A DNA stretch of 64,000 bases from positions 651,621-715,620 of the forward strand of contig BDSI01000002.1 of the NCBI GenBank assembly GCA_003117195.1, in the 5' to 3' direction. The notes under the pieces are model-generated. The model was given only the letters and a program-made list of their open reading frames with translations. It was not told the DNA's origin and did no database searches. Shown one piece after another: positions 11,401 through 24,462 of this stretch. The position numbers and the translations under genes are program-made. Numbering within the stretch: the first letter of the stretch is position 1; the number at the start of each line of letters is the position of its first letter. This DNA comes from Eudorina sp. 2006-703-Eu-15 (Eukaryota; Chlorophyta; Chlorophyceae; Chlamydomonadales; Volvocaceae).

Positions 11401-14040
11401 GACATCGGGCGCGGGGGCGCTCAAACGAAACAACACACAGACGGGGGTTGGGCGGCGTTACCCGGTTGACAGCGCAATATGGTATACAGGGCCGGAGGGC
11501 AAATGAGGTGCGTCGTCAACGGGCGGATTGGCAAGCGCTTCAGCCCAGCTGCGGCTTTAAGGGACTCGATCCGCAGGCCAATTGAGGCCGCACGCGGCAG
11601 ACGGCGGGACAGACGACGAGGAGGATCGCGACCGCGACCGCTGTGCGGAAGTACGGCCAAGTCATCTCGAGCAGTGTGCGCGGAAGGGGTTAAAAAGAAA
11701 AACAGTCCAGATACACCCAGCCCGGACCTGCGCGGAGGGGCGCAGGTCCGACCCGCCCAGCCCTGCCCCGCCAGGTTCGACTGCGCTAGACCCGGCTGTC
11801 ACTGCCACCCTCCGAAACCAACCCTCCTGCCAAATCCCGTTCCCGCCCCCCCCCGCAGCCTACCCGCCGAGCTCCTCCTCCTGCCCTGGCTCCACAAACT
11901 CATCAAGCAGCATGAAGACAACACCCAGGTGGCCTACTCGGAGTACACCACAGGGCAGTGTACACCACAGGGCAGAGTACACCACAGGGCAGAGTACACC
12001 ACAGGGCAGGAAATGGGGCGTCGAAGATGTTATCCATCACAAACGCACAGTCCCTAAAAGTTGAACCTTCACGGACCTTCAGAATAATGCCAGGGCCCCT
12101 CGCATGTCACGAACTCCTGTTCTGCCTGCCTAAATAACACACACGTACACACAATACCTACACCGTAAGTCCGGATGCCATCATTCACGGCGCTGAACAC
12201 ACACGCGCACACGCACCTCGAAGAGCAGCGTAGTGCAGCGGCGTGTTCCCCCGGGCGTCCGACAACGTCCGGGCTGAGCCGTTCGCCAGCAGCAGGCGGC
12301 AGCAGTCCACGTGGCCGAAGCGGCAGGCCAGTGACAGAGCGGTGGTGCCGTCGGCGTCCTATGCGCGGCACACACACCCCGTGTGACATAGCAACGGATA
12401 GGGGGGTGACAGGAGCTCCCACAACCCCTGGATTGCCGCGCGATTAGCGCTAATGGTGCGTTGCGGTTCAAGGAGAGGAAATGGTAGGAAAGAGAATTTG
12501 GGTCAACCGTGTCTAAAGGACCCACATCGCCATCGCGCTTTGCCCACATGGGAAAAGGGTTTAGCCTTTCCCCGAGAATTCCACGTTGCCACGTGAGCTG
12601 TGTACGGCAACGCACCTGCATGTTCAAATGGAACTGAATGTACTGCTCCGGTGCCAGCGGCGCACCGCTAATGCCCGGCCGAGCGACGGGAAACTCCTCC
12701 ACAATACCCATGCTGCCCCGTTGGAGCTGATGAAGCTGCTGGCTGTGATGGTGGTGGTGATGGTGCTGCTGCTGGCCCTCATACGCCTGTCCGTACACGC
12801 CCATGGGACCGTTGGCAGCGTGGTGTCGGTGGTGCTGCCGGAAGTTCTGCGCGCCAGCCTCACCGTCCTCGGACGGAACTGTGGTCGCTTGTCCCGCCCC
12901 GGGCGGATTCCCGATGGCGGCCATGGACCCCGGACGGCCACCCCTGCTGCCGCCACCGTCGCCGCCACCGTCGCCCGTCGCCGCCGATCCCCTCCGACTG
13001 CGCGCTGCCGCGCGGCTGCCGTCCGCGGCGACGTCACGTTGGCTTCCGCCACTGCCGTCGCCGGTGGGTCTCGCCGCCGCAGTGTCACCGCAGTCCTCGG
13101 CTATGAGCGCAGCCGTGGCCGCACAGCACAGGCTTTCGATGATTGCGCTGAGCACGTGCAGCTGTCCCCGCTCGGCGGCGATGTGAAGCGGGGTGCGTCT
13201 GGAAGGCCCCCCGCGGTCAAGTTTGACCAGCATGGCGGGCTGGGTAGCTGCCGCAAGGGCAGCCGCCGAGGCGGCCGCGGAAGAGCTGGGCAGGTCGTTC
13301 TCAAAGGGGGAAACCTGCATATCGGGAGGGGAGGGAAGGGGAAGGGCCTTCTCTTGTACACCGCGCTCGCATGATGTTGTAACGGATGTATTTAGATAAG
13401 AGAGCCGTCCGACCCAAACGGATGTGTGATCACGAGTACTGCAGTACGAGTATTCAAGCGCGTTTGGGCAGGGGCCCGGCAGCCAAAAGTATGCTTCGTT
13501 CATCCTGTGAGGACTAGCCACTTGAGAGGGGCCACTTGTGAAGGCGCAACACACAGCCCAGACCAGGAAGAATACTCCGTCGAGTTCAACGAAGTGAAAC
13601 TCTGCGCCTACCGCGCCGTGTGCGAACATGTGATCGAACCGTCGCACCTGCGCGGGGGCAGGTGGCGAACTGAAGGGCGCAACCGGCGTGACACGCCGCT
13701 CCAACTCCATGCCATTGGCACCAGGCGACCCGTTGACAGGCGGGTGAGGGGAGGTCAAACCCACGCCGTTGTGGCTCAAGGGCCGTGGTCCGCGGCCATG
13801 GTGATTCCGGTCGCCGTTTTGGTGACGGTCTCCATGCTGGTGGCTTGGGTTGGGCTGCTCGCTGGAGCTCAATGAAGTCGACGACGACGTACGCTTAAAG
13901 GCTTGGCTCAAGCATCCCAAGAACCCGCAAACCTGCGACAAGCGCGGTCGGCCAGGCCCAAGGCCAAGTTCTTTGGTTCCCGGAAACCGGCTGAGTCCCG
14001 ACCAGCCCAGCGTGGAGCACATATCCAGCCCCCAATGCAA
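8455..14040 (-). CDS. XB3/XBAT-type ankyrin-RING E3 ubiquitin ligase
   Basis: Minus-strand exons, in order: 14040-13648, 13314-12616, 12358-12217, 11933-11864, 11364-11133, 10734-8455 (phases 0,0,1,2,0; about 1,271 aa). Ankyrin repeats include TPLHIAAERG (~171-195), TALSLACRFGH (~367), TPLHYAAL (~401), TPLHYAVWG (~442), TPLHLAAARGH (~487) and a last degenerate repeat, MPYQVA (~540). A C3HC4 RING lies at ~1215-1256 (CGVC...APCRHQIC..C...CPFC). The order, and the insert before the TPLHLAAARGH repeat, match land-plant XB3/XBAT31-33, which ubiquitinate targets bound by the ankyrins. Odd features are a ~600-residue Ala/Gly/Ser/Pro linker before the RING, far longer than in plants, and a His-rich stretch near 335. 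The start is uncertain: acceptor-like 13932 could instead join an unseen first exon. Confidence 0.85.
11021..11110. repeat. Imperfect ~30-bp repeat, 3 copies
   Basis: Three degenerate copies share the core CGAAGGGTTTCCTT with CACACA-rich spacers. They lie in the last intron of the ankyrin-RING gene, just past the donor of its fifth exon. Confidence 0.75.
11942..12009. repeat. 17-bp tandem repeat x4
   Basis: Four copies of AGTACACCACAGGGCAG, the second differing at its first two bases. The array begins 9 bp upstream, in gene orientation, of the 70-nt exon of the ankyrin-RING gene, so it occupies the place where a branch point and polypyrimidine tract would normally lie. Confidence 0.95.
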
Positions 14041-14712
14041 GCCATTAAATACATCATATTCTTCCAGGCACCCAGACAGACAATCGCTGCAGGAAAGCCA
14101 GGACCGTGAAGTCGCGCCTGCTAACGGTGAGTGAAACGGCGCGCCACGTCAACCAGAGGAAACCCTTTCCTCAACGCATCATAACGGCCGTTTTTTGCTG
14201 GAAGGGTATATGCCTGGGCGACCGGCCTGCAGAGGTAAAGCCTCACGTAAACGACTCACCAACATCATCGACGCGTTTCGTCACCGCGGGCTCGACAAGA
14301 TGCTGTCCCCTAGTCAGTCGGAAGTTGACAATGCAGTCCGCGGGACGGGCTCTGCCAGAACATCACTGACACCTCCCATTCCCGTTCCTGACTCGCGACG
14401 AACGCGAGTCAATGAATATTCACAACAAGGCGACCCTGTCAAATACACTACAAGTCCCGGCTTTTGTGCGAGCTTCTGGGCTGCCGGACGTTGCCTGGTG
14501 CTCCTACGAACGACCAGCCAGGTCTTAAAACTACAATGGAAGACACAAAATCTTGTAAAGAAGTTTGGGGAAAACTTAACTAGCTGTAGATTGAGGCAGA
14601 CTGCGTCAACACGACAGTTTTGCGGCCCTTTTACGGCGAGTACAATCAAGCCAGCAAGTCAGCTTCGCAGAGCAGATTCTGAGTTTTTCCTTGTAAGTCC
14701 CAAACAGTTACC
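14041..14712. promoter_or_regulatory. Divergent intergenic region, E3 ligase / NUP50
   Basis: This 672-bp gap separates the start of the minus-strand ankyrin-RING gene from the plus-strand NUP50 start, so it should hold both promoters. It is locally less GC-rich, and no coding frame was recognised. No convincing TATA box was picked out. Confidence 0.5.
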
Positions 14713-17700
14713 ATGGGTGATGAACGCCCTTCCGATGCCCTTCAACCCGGTGCAAAAAAAAGGGCTGTACAAGGCGGACGGGACCGAGACGAGCCCGATG
14801 ACGACGCGCCGGTAATGCCAACTGTTTATTATCTTGAAGCTTATGCGTAGGAAGCATGCTGGCGTGCATCTTGCCCTCCCCGCCCTCGGTAGATCTCGAG
14901 GGCGTTCCCGCTCCCGGATAAATTGATCTGAATTTTTCGACGTCAACTATGTTTCCCATTAGACTGGCGCGGATGTAATCCAGCGCATACGTGTGCAGGC
15001 GGTCGCCGTGCATGCGCGCGCTCTATGCGGCGCAAGCCATATGCAAAATTGGAATGTTCAGCTCATTCGTCAAGGCTTGTCACTTTCGGTCTGCGTTACC
15101 CGACTACTTCGTTCTCTCGTCCCGCGCCACTCCCCCAGAGCGTTGACCCGGGAACTTGGACTGCGGACACGTCGGTCGCACGCGAGCGGCGTAAAGTGCA
15201 TGTTCGTCGTGGAGCCGGTGGCCCAGCAGCTGCCCCGCCAGCGCCGGGAGCGCCATCAAACCCCTTCTCGGGCTTAGCCTTCTCGTTCGGGGCAGCGCCC
15301 GCAGCTGCACCTGCGCAAGAGCCCGCAGCGGAAACTGCCGGCGCGTCAGCCGCAGTCACGGGCTCTGAGCCGTCAGCGGGGGACAAGGCAACCGAGGCGA
15401 CGGCTGGCGAGGTATAGGGCAGGGCTTGACAGATCACCATGGTGATGGTGCGGTGCACGATGGGCATCTGGGTCGTCCTGAGTTCAATCCGTATGTAAGG
15501 GGGAAATGCTCGAGAGGCGTGCTACGGTATGCTTCCCCTCGAGCTCCATGGGGTTCCGCACGTGGCTGTCTTTTGATTCGCTCTTGTGATCGCTGTCTTG
15601 TGATTTATAAGTCGGGTATCGGGAAGAGCAAGCCGGCATGTTGTTACCACTAAACCGCGTTGCCGGCAGGGGCAGAAAGATGGGGCGGCTGCGGCGGAGG
15701 CCGAGAAAGTAGCCAGCGACGCAAAAGAGGCGCAGGCGGACAAGCCGAAGGAAGGTGGCGAGGGTGACGCGAAGGCACAGGTAATCTGATCTGCAAGGAT
15801 AAAGCGCTCACAGCCTACCGACGGGCCGGAGCGGCAAGACACGACCTGGCACCTGTGCTCAGCAGCTAGTTGGGACCTCGTAGCTTGCGACATGCGGCTC
15901 GCCGGCTCTCCGTCATATAGGAGTACGGCTTTGAGCAGTGCAGTACTTGACCCTCGCGGCAATCCCCCTTGAAATGCCCGGCAGGATGGGGAGAAAGCGG
16001 CCGCTTCTGCGTCTCCGAGTGGCGCGACCGCCGCAACGACAGCGGCGACCAGCATTTTCGGTGGGAGCGCGGGCACCACTTCTGGCTTCGCGTCTCTAGC
16101 CGCCGGCGGAGCATCATCGGGGGGTAGCTTCAACTTCGGTGGCTTTGGTGGCGGCAGTTCGGCCGCCGCTGGCAGCACGACGGGGGGACTCTTTGGCAGC
16201 GGCAACAGCGGTGGTGGCGGCCTGTTCGGTGGCAGCAGTCTAGGCACCGGCGGAGGTCTCTTCGGCGCGACGGGGGGCTTCGGCGGCGGGTTTTCATTTC
16301 CGAAGCTGGACAACAGCGGTGGTTCGTTGGGGAAGCCGCTGTTTGGCGCCACCGGGGCCGGTGAGGAGGGCGGTGAGGGCGCTGCCGATGAGCGACCGGA
16401 GACGTTCGAGCCCACGGAGGACCCGTCGATCAAGCCGGTAGTGCAGCTGGCGGTGGTGCAGAAGGTCACTGGCGAGGAGAATGAACAGATGATCTATGCA
16501 GGTGGGTGGGCGGATGGGGGATGCGTGGATGGATGGGAACCAAGCGCGCGCGCATGGACCACCACCACCACCCCGCCGCCGCGCCCGACGGGGTGGTTGT
16601 GATCATGACTTGCTGGGGGAGACTTGCCCCGAGTGCCGGGAGAGAGTTGCGGAGTCAGGCTCGTGGTGTTTCTTACAGTCATGGCGTGGGCGGGGTCAGC
16701 AACAGTGGCATAAAACGAAAGGATGCCATTGGGGAACCGTCCCAGGTGGGTGAGCCAGATGGTGATTGTGAGGGCGTGCCCTGTGCCGTCCCCGGTGCTG
16801 CTGGGTGCCCTGCGTTGCGTCCTGAGCACAGAGCCGGGCAAACTATACGAATACGACAGCGCGGCATCCAAGTGGCGTGAGCGAGGAAGCGGCGAGCTTC
16901 GAGTCAACGTTTCAGCGGACGGGTCGACGAGCCGCGTCGTAATGCGTCAGGTGCGCTCCAGGCTGGCGCACCAAGGGCGGCGCGTCGTTGAATTAACAAT
17001 GTTGCAATAAATGAACCGGGGCGTCTGCGCTCCAAACAGGCTTCGCTGTAGGATTCATCCTTGCCTTGTTGCTGGGACGCAATTTGGGACGAGCTGCCTT
17101 GTTGTCATCGTACAGCTTCCGTCGTACAGGCCCTACATCATCCGCGCTGTCATTGAACTCTGGCGTCCCATCCCTGTTGTCGTGCGCGCAGTCGGGCAAT
17201 CTGCGCCTGCTGCTTAATGCCCGAGTGACCTCCAGCATGCCGGTTCAGGTGAGATGGGCCAATGGCCAGCGCACTCTTGTCTGGGTTACGGGTGCCGCTG
17301 CAGCCCTGCGTGGCACGGTCGAGAATGTCTCCGTCTCGTTCTGTACGGCATTGTGGACTAATCTGGGGTGTTCAGCGACCTGAAACCAAGCGGCATTGGC
17401 TGTGCAGTTGACTGTGCTGTGCTGACGGATGGAGCGGTGGCCCTAGAGGACCTCATAAGGAGCGCCTGGGAATGCGGATGGGTGCAAGCGGAATGTGCCC
17501 TGTGCAGGTTTACTCTGTGAAGGACGGGTAAGGAAAAAGGGACGACATGGCGGATGGCCAAAGAGCGCATGTGCATCACCACCGCGCGTCGGCTACTTGG
17601 GCATCCAGGCAACGGACAGCACGGGAGAATCAGCAACGGTTTTTGATCGCTTTGGTGGTTCCGGGTAGTGCGGACGCGTTTTGCTACTAGGTTCCCCTGG

Positions 17701-18421
17701 TACTTGACGCGCCCGAGCCTGTTGGGACGGTCCGCTCCGTGAAGTATTCCCAAGAGCCGTCGCGACCCTAAGCCCCATTGCCCTGGCGCAACGCAGCGAA
17801 TGCAAGGCGCCAATGGAGTGACCTTCGGCTGTGTCAACACCGCCGCCGCGGTGGACCCCAGCCAGTCCTCGGCAGCGGAGGCTAAGGACAAGGCGGACGA
17901 GGCCGGCAAGGCGGCCACCGGTCTCGTCCGCACATGGGCATTCCGTACGAAGGGCGAGGACAAAGTGCTGGCCCTGATGGCGGCGCTGGAGAAGGCTAAA
18001 CAGGAGCACAGCAAGCACCAGGTGCGCAGCAGGGCTCCCGACTGAGTGCTCTGGTTGGGTACCGCAGCGCGTCCGGCCCTGAGATATGGAATGTTGTCGG
18101 GTTGGCACATATGCGAAGGGCTCTGGGGAACGTGGGCGGTGAAGGGCTGTTGTGTAGCGCTCAGCGGGATTGGAGGGCAGGACGAGATGAGGCGTACATG
18201 CACCTTGGCAGGGTGGGAAAACACTGCAGCCGGGCTTGCCGCGTGACATTGCGTTTGGGCTGTTGAACCTCGTGACGCGAGTGGGGAGAGGGATGTTGCG
18301 CGTCTGCCAGAGCAGCACAGGGCCGAATAACAACTCGTTGATTCTGTTTCCGATGTCCCCGGTGCCCCGCCCGACCGCTGCCTCACAGGAGGAGAAGAAG
18401 GACGCAGCCGCCGAAGTTTAA
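14713..18421 (+). CDS. NUP50: NUP50-like nucleoporin with Ran-binding domain
   Basis: Eight exons with agreeing phases: 14713-14811, 15139-15411, 15670-15780, 15985-16501, 16832-16950, 17192-17248, 17797-18021, 18389-18421 (477 aa). The N-terminus (MGDERPSDALQPGAKKRA) and then VARERRKVHVRRG match the NUP2/NUP50 N-terminal motif, which in animals contacts importin-alpha. Residues ~125-310 hold FG-type repeats (SIFGG, FNFGGFGG, LFGSG, LFGGS, LFGAT). Residues ~317-467 form a RanBP1-type domain: KLYEYDSAASKWRERGSGEL, then NLRLLLNARV, then GVTFGCVNTA and TWAFRTKGEDKVLAL. Known family members sit at the nuclear-pore basket and help release cargo from importins through Ran-GTP. The tail EEKKDAAAEV is acidic/basic and short. 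The length is normal for plant NUP50. The ATG is the first in frame and matches the family N-terminus. Confidence 0.9.
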
Positions 18422-19599
18422 ATGTCGACCTGCCCCTGCCGTGACTTGCTGGAAGTTACATTCGGGTTACGGTATTTGATTGGGGACCCAAAGCCTCGCA
18501 GATGGCTTCTTCAACGATGGCTTCTTCTGCAGACGGGTCCATCGTGCAGCTTCTGACAGCGATGGCTGGGTGATGAGCGGAATGATATCGGACGGGTTGA
18601 AGGGTCGCTGTGGTTACGTTGCTTCCAGGCGTGCTGTCCTGCGTTGGCAGCGCCGATTCAAGTACGGATTGATTACAAACGCGCCAAATAAAGCGTTCGT
18701 TGCAATCGCTCGCGGGTTTAGGAAGTTTTGGGGGGAGGTCGGCAAGTCGCGCTTTCGGCCAGGTGGTCTGTTAGCTTGCGTTCTGGGGTATTGTCAAGGG
18801 TTAGTATTGTCTACTAAATTGTGGTATGGGGCCGGTCAGAAGGGGTGAGACATCAGGTGGCTGGTGCCGCCAACCTCCACAGACGTATGTGCACCCGCAC
18901 ATGCCCCGATGCAATGGCACCGAATGGACGTGTGGCATGGCTGGGTGTTTGTCCCACTGAGGTAGGACAACCCAATAATTGAATCCTCGTGTGCTGCAAC
19001 CTCCTCATGTCTGCACGCAGCAGTGAACTGTGTGCACCCAGGCACATGACAAAGCTTCGCACGAGTCCAGGAAGCACACCGCACAGCTGGTACATACGCA
19101 GGTACTCCGTGTTCAGGATTTGGGCCATAGAGCCATGTCCCAAGCAAGTGCTTGTGCACCAGATAAACGTACGGCGATCCTCGCACCGCGAGACAAGCGC
19201 CGAGGCGCGCCCGGGGAGAAACACCAGATGCTCAACATGGCCCTTTCCCCAGCCTCCCCTTTGCTCCGCCTTGGCTCTGGAGAGCCCGTAACGCAGGAAG
19301 CAGTTGCGAATGCACATCAACCTCCAGGTGAAGGCAACTCCATGGGCCGCGGGACACCACCAAGCAGAGCACGTAACCGTACGCTTTCGCAACTATGCCC
19401 ATCAGGCTTTAAGTCATGACAATAGGACCTGACCTCAATTTACCGAGCCAAGGCATTACTTACTTGACGGCCGCGTAAGCCGGCCCCTGCCGCCCATCAC
19501 CCCGCTGTCCTCCCCAAACCCAAAAACTCCAAAAAAGCTGTTCAGAACACTTTGCGCCCTGACGTCTCTAATACTTGGAGCCAATCCTGGTTAGGAAGC
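18422..19599. other. 3' flank of NUP50; no gene seen
   Basis: The first part is probably the NUP50 3' UTR and is G/T-rich on the plus strand. No canonical TGTAA poly(A) signal was found close to the stop. No domain or splice-consistent exon was recognised. Confidence 0.4.
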
Positions 19600-21872
19600 C
19601 ATGTTACAAGGAGCAGTGAAGCTGCTCGCGCGCCGTACAGGCGCAGACGGACTTACTCCAGGGCACGCCGTGCAGTAAGCAGGGAGCCATGCCAAAGAAA
19701 GAGCAGCCAAGGACCGCCAGCACCCAGCCACCGCAGTAGTCAAGGGACACAACGGAAACACATGCAGGGAAAAGAACATGCCAGAAAGGCGGGCAAGCGG
19801 CGTCAGACAGGGGCAGCACCCCCCCCCCCCCAACAAGTCAGGGGACGGCAGACCCGGGCGGCGAGTCAACATCCGGTGGCCGCGACAGTACGACACGGCC
19901 CCACACCCCGCACAGGAAGGGGTGATCGAGCGGCATGTAACCCCTGGTCCGCTGGAGGCTGTGTTACCGGCCGGCGGACGCGCGCGTGCTATCGTGGGGA
20001 GCGAGCAGGCAGAGAGGGCGGGTGCGCCGCGGCGTGGCAACGGCGAAGGAGGCGCAGGGCGAGTGCTGTCCCGGGCGGATCGGTGGGGAGCAGGCCACAG
20101 GCCGCCATCACACACCGAACCGCTGCCTCAGCATGCCGGGACCGAACGTGCGCGTGCAGGGGCAAGAGTCAAGCACGGCGGCAATCCCAAGCACGGGCGG
20201 CAGGGCCAGGAGGCAGGGGCCCACACCTGGCCGGGGGGACGAAGCGGCATGCTGGTTGGGGGGCACGGCACGGTCGACGACAGCAGCAATGGACGCGTGC
20301 AGCTGGTCGACCTCCGCGCGCTCAGGGAAGTCCGGGAACTCCAGATGGTAGAGGGCCTTGCTGACGGCGTAGCACGACGCAGCAGACACGCGCCCGAAAG
20401 CGGACAAGGGGAGGCGAGCGAGCCGCTCCAGGGACCGCGTGAAATCCCCTGAGGTCCTCCCGCGTGGACCCCCCTGAGGTCCCCCCGCGTGGACCCCCCC
20501 GGTTTCTTTCTTTACCCCCGTGAAGTCCACGGGCGAGGTGTCGGCGTCGTTGCGGAAATGGAACGCTGGATTCCCAGTATTTTGGCCTGAACCACTGTAC
20601 GCGGCTGCTCGGCTGGTCCGGGGGCCGGGGGCGGTCGGGCGGCGGGTGGAGAGGCAGCAGGCAAGGAAGGCCCGGCGCCAGTGGGGCCAGCCGGAGGTGA
20701 CGGGCGAAGTAGAGCCGACAGGCGGACGAGGGCGGCGACGGCGGAGGCAGGAGGGCCGTGGCCAGGGAGCGCGGGGGGCAGCGGGAGGATGAGGGGGCGG
20801 CCCCGCGGCAGGCAGGGTCGGCCGAGGAAGGGGGTCCCAGTCGACGGTCAGACTCCACGGCGGGGCGGGGCACCACCAGCAGGACAAGCCATCAAACCGT
20901 TCGGTGACGCAACCGGTAGCGATCAGAGTTTGGGCCCGAGGCACATCCTCCTCGCGGATGGCGGAGACGACATCATCCAGGCGCTGGAAGGCACGCAGCC
21001 ACACCATGCTCCAGCGCCCCAAGCAAGCCACGCACGTTGTGTGAGCCCAGCCGCAACCGGGGAGGGCCCGAGGGCTGGCGTTCAAGGCGTGACCGGCGCA
21101 ACATGCTTGCTTGCGTGGCGTCCTCAGTCCCACCGTCAGTCATCCGGGAGTGAGGCGATGGCAGTGAAGGAATTGTGCCGACAGGTGTCCACGCGGACTT
21201 GCCAGGCCGGCGTGACGGGCTTCCAGGGCGCTCGGAGGCGCGGCCCAGGGAGCGGGAGGCTGTGGACCCCAAGGAGCCGCTGCGCCGGGAGGAAGCCGCC
21301 CATAGCCGCATCGGGCGGCGAAGGGCGGCGGGAACACTGCCTGGGGCGGTGGAGGCATCAGCAGCTGCCCGGGATGGGCAGGGCGACCAGGGGAGCATTG
21401 CGGCGGTAGACAGGGGTGGGGCCCTCAGGCGCGGCGCCGCCAACAGTGACGCAGGGGCGGCAACACAGGGGCGGCAGCGGCCGAGCCGGCGGGGTCGCCC
21501 CGGTCGCCAGCTGGGGGACTGAGGGGCACTGCAGAAGAGGAGAGACCGGGCGGGAACGCACACCGAAGGCCAGCGGCGCCGGGGACGGGCCCGCCCACCC
21601 GCCACACGGACCCGGAGGGCGAGCTCAAGGCAGTCTGCACCAGGGCGTGTGTTCCCTGCGGTACTGGTCGAGGTCCAGGGAGCGGACCAAGGTTTCACTG
21701 TGTATTCCGTACTCAGCACGCCGGGCCGGGCCGGCGAGGCCGGCGTGCAGCTGCGGTCACCAGCAGGGAAGGAACCCCTTCCGCACCCCGCAGGAAATAA
21801 GGCGTGCGCGGTGCGGAGGCGCGCCAGGGGGCTGGGCTGTGGGCGCAAGGTAGCCCAGTCCACGGCGACCAC
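19600..21872 (-). mobile_element. Degenerate L1-like LINE remnant
   Basis: Minus-strand frames carry two landmarks of chlamydomonad non-LTR elements. At about 21050 is LRLGSHNVRGL, the usual start of the apurinic endonuclease domain. At about 20450-20110 is PLSAFGRVSAASCYAVSKAL followed by LHASIAAVVDRAVPP, which matches the region after the reverse-transcriptase palm (LS..GR motif). The FADD-containing RT core is not visible between them and the frame breaks repeatedly, so the copy is internally deleted and dead. Sequence to about 21872 may be the 5' part and that down to about 19600 the 3' part, but neither boundary nor any target-site duplication was established. Confidence 0.6.
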
Positions 21873-22904
21873 CTGGAGGCCCTCGAATTACGCAGCGAAC
21901 TGGGTCCGGACCCAGCGGGCGTGGGTGCCAGCCGGCCAGCCGACCGTGAGGAGGCAGCGCGCCGAAGGCGGCCCACCGGCAGGGGCATCGTCCGTCCCAT
22001 GGTCGGTGGCATCGTCCGCCCCAATGACAAGCTCCCACAGGCTGGGGACACCAGCGGCGGGACGCGGGAGGTTCGGTCTGCAAAGTCCTATCGGGGCCGC
22101 ACGACACGATCCAGCGAGCCTCAGCGACCCCAGGCCGGCCGTTGCAGTTTTTACCCTATCGGCGGTGGCGCTCCACCACCTGAAATCGTACGTGGAAGCA
22201 CACCTCAGCGCGTACGGTATCACGTGGCCACGGCAATGTGCCGGTCTGGAGTCGCTGAAATTCGGTTACTAATCTACAGAAGTGTCGCGTCCCTAAGTAA
22301 GCGTAGGAACATCAATTGCCCTCACGAAGCGCCCAAGACCGGCTTGCTTGCGATGCGCCGGGTGGCATGAGGGGCGCCCCATGCCGATAAATACCAGTCC
22401 GCCGCCAAATCTGAAATGCACAGTTGCAAAATTGGAAGGACGGATGGCACGCTTAGACAAACAGCAAGGCGAAACCGGTACTAAGACAATATGTGGGACT
22501 ACAATAGTTCAATCCGTCATTTGTGGGGAGCATTGCGCATGAATTTAGGTCTGGAACGTCAGGGAAAGAGCTTGGGTTAAGGAGGTACGGCACATGGTTC
22601 CCGTGTTATAACCATAGGAGCGCGCAAACTGGCGTTGGGAAGCGGTCATGCGCTCGCCCGAACCCAAGTTATGATAAGCGCTTGAACATTGATGAACATG
22701 TGAAACCTTATGTTGACACTGAAACTGAACTGTGCAGTATTGGTCACTAAATCGTATTGGTCATGCTGGGTCTTAGCTTACAGTACCATCAAGAGTTATC
22801 GGCTGATATTTTATGCAAATCACCAAGGTAGGCCCGCAGGTACTGCCGCCCGCGGGCGAAAGCCGAAGACATTTCGATAGGTTGCGCTGTGCTGAGCGCA
22901 AGAT
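21873..22904. other. Upstream flank of the channel gene
   Basis: The left part is still GC-rich and may belong to the LINE. From about 22260 the sequence becomes AT-rich up to the ATG at 22905, which suits a promoter and 5' UTR. An octamer-like ATGCAAAT occurs near 22814. No coding exon was recognised. Confidence 0.4.
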
Positions 22905-24428
22905 ATGGCGGAGCTGGTCTCGAGCATTCTCCTGTCTCAATATGTCAACGACAACAATGGTGCTCTTGTAAGTTTTCGTCCCCCGTGCAAGCATGCGAAA
23001 GGTGTCTGTGCGGTGATGTCCCATGCCGTTACCAGACTCCGCGCGTTCATGCCCCACAGGCCGACGAAGCTGTGCAGCAGCACGCCATCGACCAGCACTT
23101 CCTGGGCGACGATGCCGCGCGGCAGCAGAGGCCGCCCCTACCCGCTCAGACCGGCGATGCTGAGGCTCCCAGGCCACGTCTCCGTCGGAGCGTGTATGGA
23201 CGAGGGCCGCGGGCGATTACCTTCCACGTCCTCCAGGAGGGTTCAGTACCAGATGCGCAGCCCGTCTGGCCAGCCGAGGTACGTCCAGCTGCGGTGCGTC
23301 CAGCCGAGGTGCGTCCAGAGCCTGCTCAGCCATGGGCGTGGACTCCTGTGCGCGCTCCTCCGACAAGTGCCATGAATGCATCATTGCATCAGCTGGCTCA
23401 GAGGCTACCTGCCTGCCTGCCTGCCTGTCGGCCCCGTCCCCTCCGCGCTCCGCCCCGTCCCTCCGCAGGATTGTGGCCCTATCATGCGCCGCGCCTCATG
23501 GGTGGAGGCGCCCTTCCCACCGCAGCGCGAGGTCGCATCCGGGTTCGGACTGCCCCGCACGCCACTGCGGGTACTCTCCATAGGGCCCACACACCTCACC
23601 TCCGCAGGCCAGCATCAGCAGCAGCAGCAGCAGCAGCAGCAGCAATACACGGCCGACCTCCCGAGCCAGCAGGCGGCCTTGCTGGCGACGTCGGTGGTGC
23701 CGCGGCCGGTGTCCAACCCCCAGCTAGATCTCAGCGGCGGCGGGCGGGAGCGGGACGACGGATCTGGCGCCGCAGCAACAACTGCGGCGGATGCGGTGAC
23801 CCGCGGGTCTCTGCACACGCAGGCGCTCACCCGCGCCATGCGCGGCGCGCTGCATGCATCCCGGGGCACGGGCGCATGGGCCTCGCCCGGTTTGTTGACC
23901 GCGGGGCCGCTGCAGCCGCTGCTCAGCGGCGGCGACGCCAGCGGTGCCTCGGTGCTTCCGCGGCCGCCGAGGGACGCCACTGCCGTGATATCGATTCTGG
24001 ACGATCCACACATCGGCGGTGAGCCGCCGCCGGGACGCGATGACGGGGCCGCCAGCGTGGGCCGGGTCGGGATAGCTGGCGGACGTCAGCTCGCCGGGCT
24101 GTCCGCAGTGACGCGCGGCGGCACTGCAGACGGCGCCGGGAATGCGACGGGACTGGCCCCCGGGCCCATCAAGCCCAGCGACTCGGGCTGCAACCTCTCC
24201 AATGCAGCAGCGGCAGTAGCGAACATCTTGTGGCCGGCGACGCCGACGGTGACCGCGGGCGCCGCCGCCGGCGGCGCGGCCGCGTCGTACAGCGTCGTCG
24301 GCGGGCTGCCGCTGTCGCCATCGCCGCAGCAACTGGATGCCGTGGCCGCAACCCGATGGCCGTACTCCGCCGCGGGGCACATGGGACTGCTGCCGGGGCA
24401 GGTCGAGGGTTCCGCGGACGGCGGCGGA

Positions 24429-24462
<34 letters not shown>

